A stretch of 64,000 nt of DNA from NCBI GenBank assembly GCA_942491115.1, contig CALNZV010000020.1, positions 248,001-312,000 of the forward strand. The letters run 5' to 3'. A model generated the notes under the pieces. That model saw nothing but the letters and a program-made list of their open reading frames with translations, was not told where the DNA came from and did not search any database. This document shows positions 61,237 to 64,000 of the stretch, in pieces. This DNA is from CALNZV01 sp942491115. Lineage in GTDB: Bacteria > Desulfobacterota > Desulfobacteria > Desulfobacterales > UBA5852. A program made the translations under genes and the position numbers. Each line of letters starts with the position of its first letter. Position 1 is the stretch's first letter.

Positions 61237-61752
61237 TCAGACCCTAAATTTGGCCCGGATCTTAAAGACACGGGTGGCCGGCAGGTTTAAAATATCCGTC
61301 ACGCCGGTGTCCCGGGAGATGACCGACAGATGGTCTTCGATATCGTCGACGGTGGGGGCGATGATGGTAAACCAAATGTTGTAGCGGCTTTCCCGGAGAT
61401 AGTTGTGGGTGACGCCGGGAAACCGGTTGACGACTTCGGTGAAAAAATCGATCCCGTCTTCCGGAACCTTCGCTGCACAAAGGGTGCTGACATAACCCAG
61501 CTTATCCGGTGAGCAGTTGCCGCCAATCCGCCGGATGATCCCGATCGCTTTCAGCCGACGGACACGGTTCAACACATCATTTTCCTCCAGACCCAATTCC
61601 TCTGCGATGGCGGCATAGGGTCTGGGGGTCACCGGGAAGTCGGATTGAATGCGATTGAGAATGCGCCGATCCTCATCGTCCATGGCGTCACCGACGTCCG
61701 AAGGATCCCCCGGCGCCACCACTCCCTGTCTTTCGGTCGAATCGATTTTCAT
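61237..61752 (-). CDS. AhbA/AhbB-type siroheme decarboxylase or Lrp/AsnC-like regulator
   Basis: 171-residue protein with an AsnC-type helix-turn-helix (DDEDRRILNRIQSDFP, YAAIAEELGLEENDVLNRVR) and an RAM-like domain with HNYLRESRYNIWFTI. That pattern is typical of AhbA/AhbB, which decarboxylate siroheme to didecarboxysiroheme in the alternative haem pathway of sulfate reducers. The two paralogues usually pair; only one is here, so AhbA and AhbB cannot be told apart. The ATG at 61752 is used; a second ATG at 61683 lies directly at the conserved start and may be the true one. Confidence 0.8.
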   Translation of the reverse strand: MKIDSTERQGVVAPGDPSDVGDAMDDEDRRILNRIQSDFPVTPRPYAAIAEELGLEENDVLNRVRRLKAIGIIRRIGGNCSPDKLGYVSTLCAAKVPEDGIDFFTEVVNRFPGVTHNYLRESRYNIWFTIIAPTVDDIEDHLSVISRDTGVTDILNLPATRVFKIRAKFRV

Positions 61753-61796
61753 GGTTGTTTCCGATGATGATATGGGCCTTGAGGCGGATCCACACG

Positions 61797-62195
61797 TCAT
61801 CCTCCGCCGCAGGGCTGAATCCAGACCTTCCGTCGTCTCGGGCCGTCGAATTCACAGAAGAAAATTCCCTGCCAGGTACCCAGTGCCAGAGCCCCATCCT
61901 CAACGACAACCCATTCGGACGCCCCCACCAGGATGGACTTGATATGAGCGGCGGAATTGCCTTCTAAGTGGCGGTAGTCGGCCTCCCAGGGGATGACGCG
62001 GTTCAGGACGTTGAGGATGTCTGATGGAACGGTGGGGTCGGCGTTTTCGTTGATGGCGACCGCTCCGGTGGTATGGGGAACATAAATCAGGACCGCCCCA
62101 TGTTTCACCCCCAACCGGTCGACCGCTGCCGCCACCGCTTCAGTAATGTCGATCAGTTCAGTCCGGGCATGGCTTTGAACCGTCAATGCTTCCAT
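61797..62195 (-). CDS. yjbQ: YjbQ-family (UPF0047) protein
   Basis: 132-residue protein with the family's metal-binding pattern (VPHTTGAVAINENADP, RHLEGNSAAHIKS, GTWQGIFFCEFDGPR). YjbQ proteins have weak thiamine-phosphate synthase activity and an unsettled in vivo role. It starts 14 bases before the dsrC terminator on the same strand, so it has its own start or relies on read-through. It is separated by 44 bases from the AhbA/B-type gene, so those genes may be co-transcribed. Confidence 0.9.
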   Translation of the reverse strand: MEALTVQSHARTELIDITEAVAAAVDRLGVKHGAVLIYVPHTTGAVAINENADPTVPSDILNVLNRVIPWEADYRHLEGNSAAHIKSILVGASEWVVVEDGALALGTWQGIFFCEFDGPRRRKVWIQPCGGG

Positions 62196-62208
62196 CGGCG
62201 TGCCTCAC

Positions 62209-62238
62209 GAAAAAAGGCCCTGCGATTTCGCAGGGCCT
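62209..62238 (-). terminator. Rho-independent terminator after dsrC
   Basis: On the minus strand AGGCCCTGCG (62238-62229) pairs with CGCAGGGCCT (62224-62215), followed by a run of T. It ends the dsrC transcript. Confidence 0.88.
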
Positions 62239-62277
62239 GCGGCTATCAAGAACCGGTAGCCTAAAGGACATTGGGCA

Positions 62278-62598
62278 TTAGACGCAGCCGGTGGGTTTGG
62301 GCAGACCGGCCATTTTACAGGCACCTTTACCCGGTCCTGACGGGAAGAGTTCGTAGATGTGTTTCAGTTTGAAACCCGTCACCTTGGACAGGACTCGAAC
62401 CATCGGAGCGATACCGTTCTTCTCGTAGTACTCCTGGAGAACCGTGATCACCTTGCGATGCTCCTCGGTCAACTCCTCGATACCTTCCTGCTGCTTTACA
62501 TACTGAATCCATTCTTCGCATTTGCCGTCTTCGTAGGCTTGAATGAACCCGTCTTCATCAACGCTGAAACTTTTTCCTTCGTATTCAACTGTGGCCAT
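62278..62598 (-). CDS. dsrC: DsrC, sulfur-carrier protein of dissimilatory sulfite reduction
   Basis: 106-residue DsrC with both conserved C-terminal cysteines, C94 and C105 (C-x10-C), at the end of the swinging arm GACKMAGLPKPTGCV. It accepts sulfur from DsrAB as a trisulfide that is reduced by the DsrMKJOP membrane complex. The two Cys distinguish it from TusE-like proteins. dsrC stands apart from dsrAB here, as in Desulfovibrio. AAAGGAGGG precedes the ATG, a promoter-like pair lies upstream and a terminator downstream, so it is a strong single-gene unit. Confidence 0.97.
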   Translation of the reverse strand: MATVEYEGKSFSVDEDGFIQAYEDGKCEEWIQYVKQQEGIEELTEEHRKVITVLQEYYEKNGIAPMVRVLSKVTGFKLKHIYELFPSGPGKGACKMAGLPKPTGCV

Positions 62599-62679
62599 TA
62601 ATGATACCCTCCTTTAGGTAATAATATTTACGGCTTACAGCCGCTTAGACTCAAGTAGGTCTTTAAAATAGAGTTGATA

Positions 62680-62706
62680 CGTATAGCATTAGGGCTATCA
62701 TGTCAA
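62680..62706 (-). promoter_or_regulatory. Candidate dsrC promoter
   Basis: On the minus strand TTGACA (62706-62701) and TATACG (62685-62680), with 15-base spacing, lie about 80 bases before dsrC in an AT-rich leader. A TACGTA overlap would give 17-base spacing. A small CGGCT/AGCCG hairpin lies in the leader. Confidence 0.4.
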
Positions 62707-62807
62707 TATGAAAAACCACTTCCGGCGATCCGTGAAAACCACTGTCTTCAAGCCTTGGAACGGTTTTCGGTTGCCACCCTCTCCCCGGGTTGGTAAGGAT
62801 TCTGCCC

Positions 62808-63761
62808 ATGACGATCACGGCCGGACATCATCCACGAATCCTCGTCGTCTGCGGGCCTACCGGCATTGGCAAAACCCGGATCGGCATCACTCTGGCCCGA
62901 CGGTTCGAAGGGGAGATCGTCGGGGCCGATTCCATGCAGGTCTACCGACGGATGGACATCGGAACGGCAAAACCCACACCTTCGGAGCGGGCCCAGGCCC
63001 CCCACCATTTAATCGATGTGGTCGACCCGGACGACACCTTCGATGCCGCCGACTACGCCCGGCTGGCCGGTGCGGCCGTCGCCGACATCCACCGCCGGGG
63101 TCGTCTCCCCATTGTCGTGGGAGGAACCGGCCTTTACATCAAATCCCTCCTCTACGGCCTGTTCCCCATCCCCTCTCCTCCCCAGGACATCCGAAACCGT
63201 CTGAAGGCCGAAGCCGAGGAGAAGGGCATTGACCGTCTCTACAATCGGCTCGTGGGCATGGATGAGGAAGCGGCCACCGGGATCCATCCCAACGATGCGT
63301 TTCGCATCATCCGGGCTTTAGAAATCCAAGAGGCCGCAGGCCGACCCCTATCTGCCCTGCGACGTGAGCAGGGGTTTTCATGCCCACGGTATTCGGCTTT
63401 CACCATCGGGCTTCGCATGGAGAGAAACGCTCTATACGACCGGATCGACCAGCGGGTCGAACAGATGATCGTCGATGGGTTTCTTGGAGAGGTCCGGCAG
63501 CTTTTGAATGCCGGATATTCGCCCGAGCTGAAAGCCATGCAGGCCATCGGCTATCGGCACCTGGTCGACTTCGACACCGGCAGGGCGGACTGGCCGGAAA
63601 CCGTAAGGCTGTTGAAAAGAGACACCCGCCGATACGCCAAGCGCCAGTTGACATGGTTCAGGAAGGATCCGGACATTCACTGGATCGGCCCCGGGGACCT
63701 CGACGGCCGTTTACCGGTCATCAGGGCATTTCTCGAAACCGCCGAAAAGAATGACCCGTGA
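62808..63761 (+). CDS. miaA: tRNA dimethylallyltransferase
   Basis: 317-residue enzyme that adds a dimethylallyl group to A37 of tRNAs reading codons beginning with U. The P-loop GPTGIGKTRIG lies near residues 15-25; GADSMQVYRRMDIGTAKP and AQAPHHLIDVVDPDD follow, with VGGTGLYIKSLLYG near 105. The ATG chosen has AAGGA upstream; a TTG lies six codons earlier. It is convergent with the alcohol dehydrogenase gene at the window edge. Confidence 0.95.
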   Translation: MTITAGHHPRILVVCGPTGIGKTRIGITLARRFEGEIVGADSMQVYRRMDIGTAKPTPSERAQAPHHLIDVVDPDDTFDAADYARLAGAAVADIHRRGRLPIVVGGTGLYIKSLLYGLFPIPSPPQDIRNRLKAEAEEKGIDRLYNRLVGMDEEAATGIHPNDAFRIIRALEIQEAAGRPLSALRREQGFSCPRYSAFTIGLRMERNALYDRIDQRVEQMIVDGFLGEVRQLLNAGYSPELKAMQAIGYRHLVDFDTGRADWPETVRLLKRDTRRYAKRQLTWFRKDPDIHWIGPGDLDGRLPVIRAFLETAEKNDP

Positions 63762-63793
63762 CCTGGCTTCGGACCGCTGAGAGACCATCCGAT

Positions 63794-64000
63794 TCACAGG
63801 GCCGCGACGAGAATATCGGCCAGCTCCGATGGGGTGAGTGTGACCGGATTTCCCTTCATACTGCTGGCCTTGGCCGCCTGCCCCGCCAATGAAGGAATGT
63901 CCGACCGTTTCAGGCCGTAGTCGGACAGGCCCGGCACCTTGAGGCGTATGCAGGTCCCTTCCGCCCAATCGATGGCATCTCTGGGATCTGCCGCACCATT
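63794..64000 (-). CDS. Iron-containing alcohol dehydrogenase, C-terminal part (cut by window edge)
   Basis: The last 68 codons of a gene that starts beyond the right edge. The tail (IRLKVPGLSDYGLKRSDIPS, AAKASSMKGNPVTLTPSELA, DILVAAL) is that of the iron-dependent alcohol dehydrogenase family, which interconverts alcohols and aldehydes with NAD(P). The catalytic and iron-binding part is outside the window. Stop codon at 63794-63796. Confidence 0.85.
   Translation of the reverse strand, partial: NGAADPRDAIDWAEGTCIRLKVPGLSDYGLKRSDIPSLAGQAAKASSMKGNPVTLTPSELADILVAAL

Noticed and set aside
1..64000. tRNA genes, rRNA, CRISPR array, insertion sequence or phage genes
   Set aside because: No tRNA T-loop contexts in intergenic DNA, no regularly spaced repeats and no transposase or integrase motifs were seen; a covariance-model scan would settle the tRNA question.

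Overview
The window reads as chromosome of a strictly anaerobic, sulfate-reducing member of the Desulfobacterota (former Deltaproteobacteria). This is inferred from gene content: DsrC, a siroheme-decarboxylase-type regulator, a DsrE-like protein, many multihaem cytochromes c, a superoxide reductase, rubredoxin and flavodiiron protein set, hybrid cluster protein, an FAD/Fe-S lactate oxidation cluster and a single-chain pyruvate:ferredoxin oxidoreductase. GC content is high and gene density is normal. I see no rRNA, tRNA, CRISPR array, phage or transposase gene.

Layout. 0.2-6.7 kb: housekeeping genes (methionine aminopeptidase with a SEC-C zinc motif, secreted cyclophilin), a DtxR-FeoA fusion regulator with a FeoB-associated small protein, an ECF sigma/anti-sigma pair preceded by a 29-residue membrane peptide, and a DinB protein. 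7.0-12.6 kb: an AlaC-type aminotransferase behind two leader hairpins, then a periplasmic sulfur/nitrogen redox operon (haem-less cytochrome-like protein, triple-rhodanese lipoprotein, octahaem Otr-type cytochrome, membrane cytochrome b). 12.9-14.3 kb: a self-contained three-gene unit of unknown function with its own promoter, palindrome and terminator. 14.4-19.6 kb: two PP2C/SpoIIE phosphatases, nitroreductase, ankyrin protein and SDR. 19.8-22.8 kb: copper export (CopA, CopZ) plus a 57-residue Cys/His-rich protein.

22.9-32.7 kb is a long minus-strand block dominated by oxygen and redox defence: a small siroheme/ferredoxin fusion, HEAT protein, DsrE, ferredoxin, flavodiiron oxidase, rubredoxin, a flavoprotein fused to a dead LMW-phosphatase fold, cydAB with a trihaem cytochrome, flavodoxin, rubredoxin-like protein and superoxide reductase. 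33.1-39.7 kb is a nitrosative-stress region: hcp with two partners, an HAO-like octahaem cytochrome with its NapC-type quinol dehydrogenase, and a Crp/Fnr regulator. TTGAC-N4-GTCAA palindromes lie in front of hcp and between the regulator and the cytochromes, so one HcpR-type regulon is likely.

39.8-43.5 kb holds a hybrid histidine kinase and class I fumarase. 43.5-59.5 kb is a lactate (2-hydroxy acid) to acetyl-CoA region: GntR/FadR regulator, GlcF and GlcD on the minus strand, and divergently a TRAP transporter, LutC- and LutB/LutA-like proteins, a universal stress protein, an OFA-type MFS transporter and PFOR. The divergent spacer carries two TGGT-N3-ACCA operators matching the regulator class. 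59.6-64.0 kb holds a YkgJ protein, a nitrilase, an AhbA/B-type protein, YjbQ, DsrC, MiaA and the C-terminal end of an iron-dependent alcohol dehydrogenase cut by the window edge.
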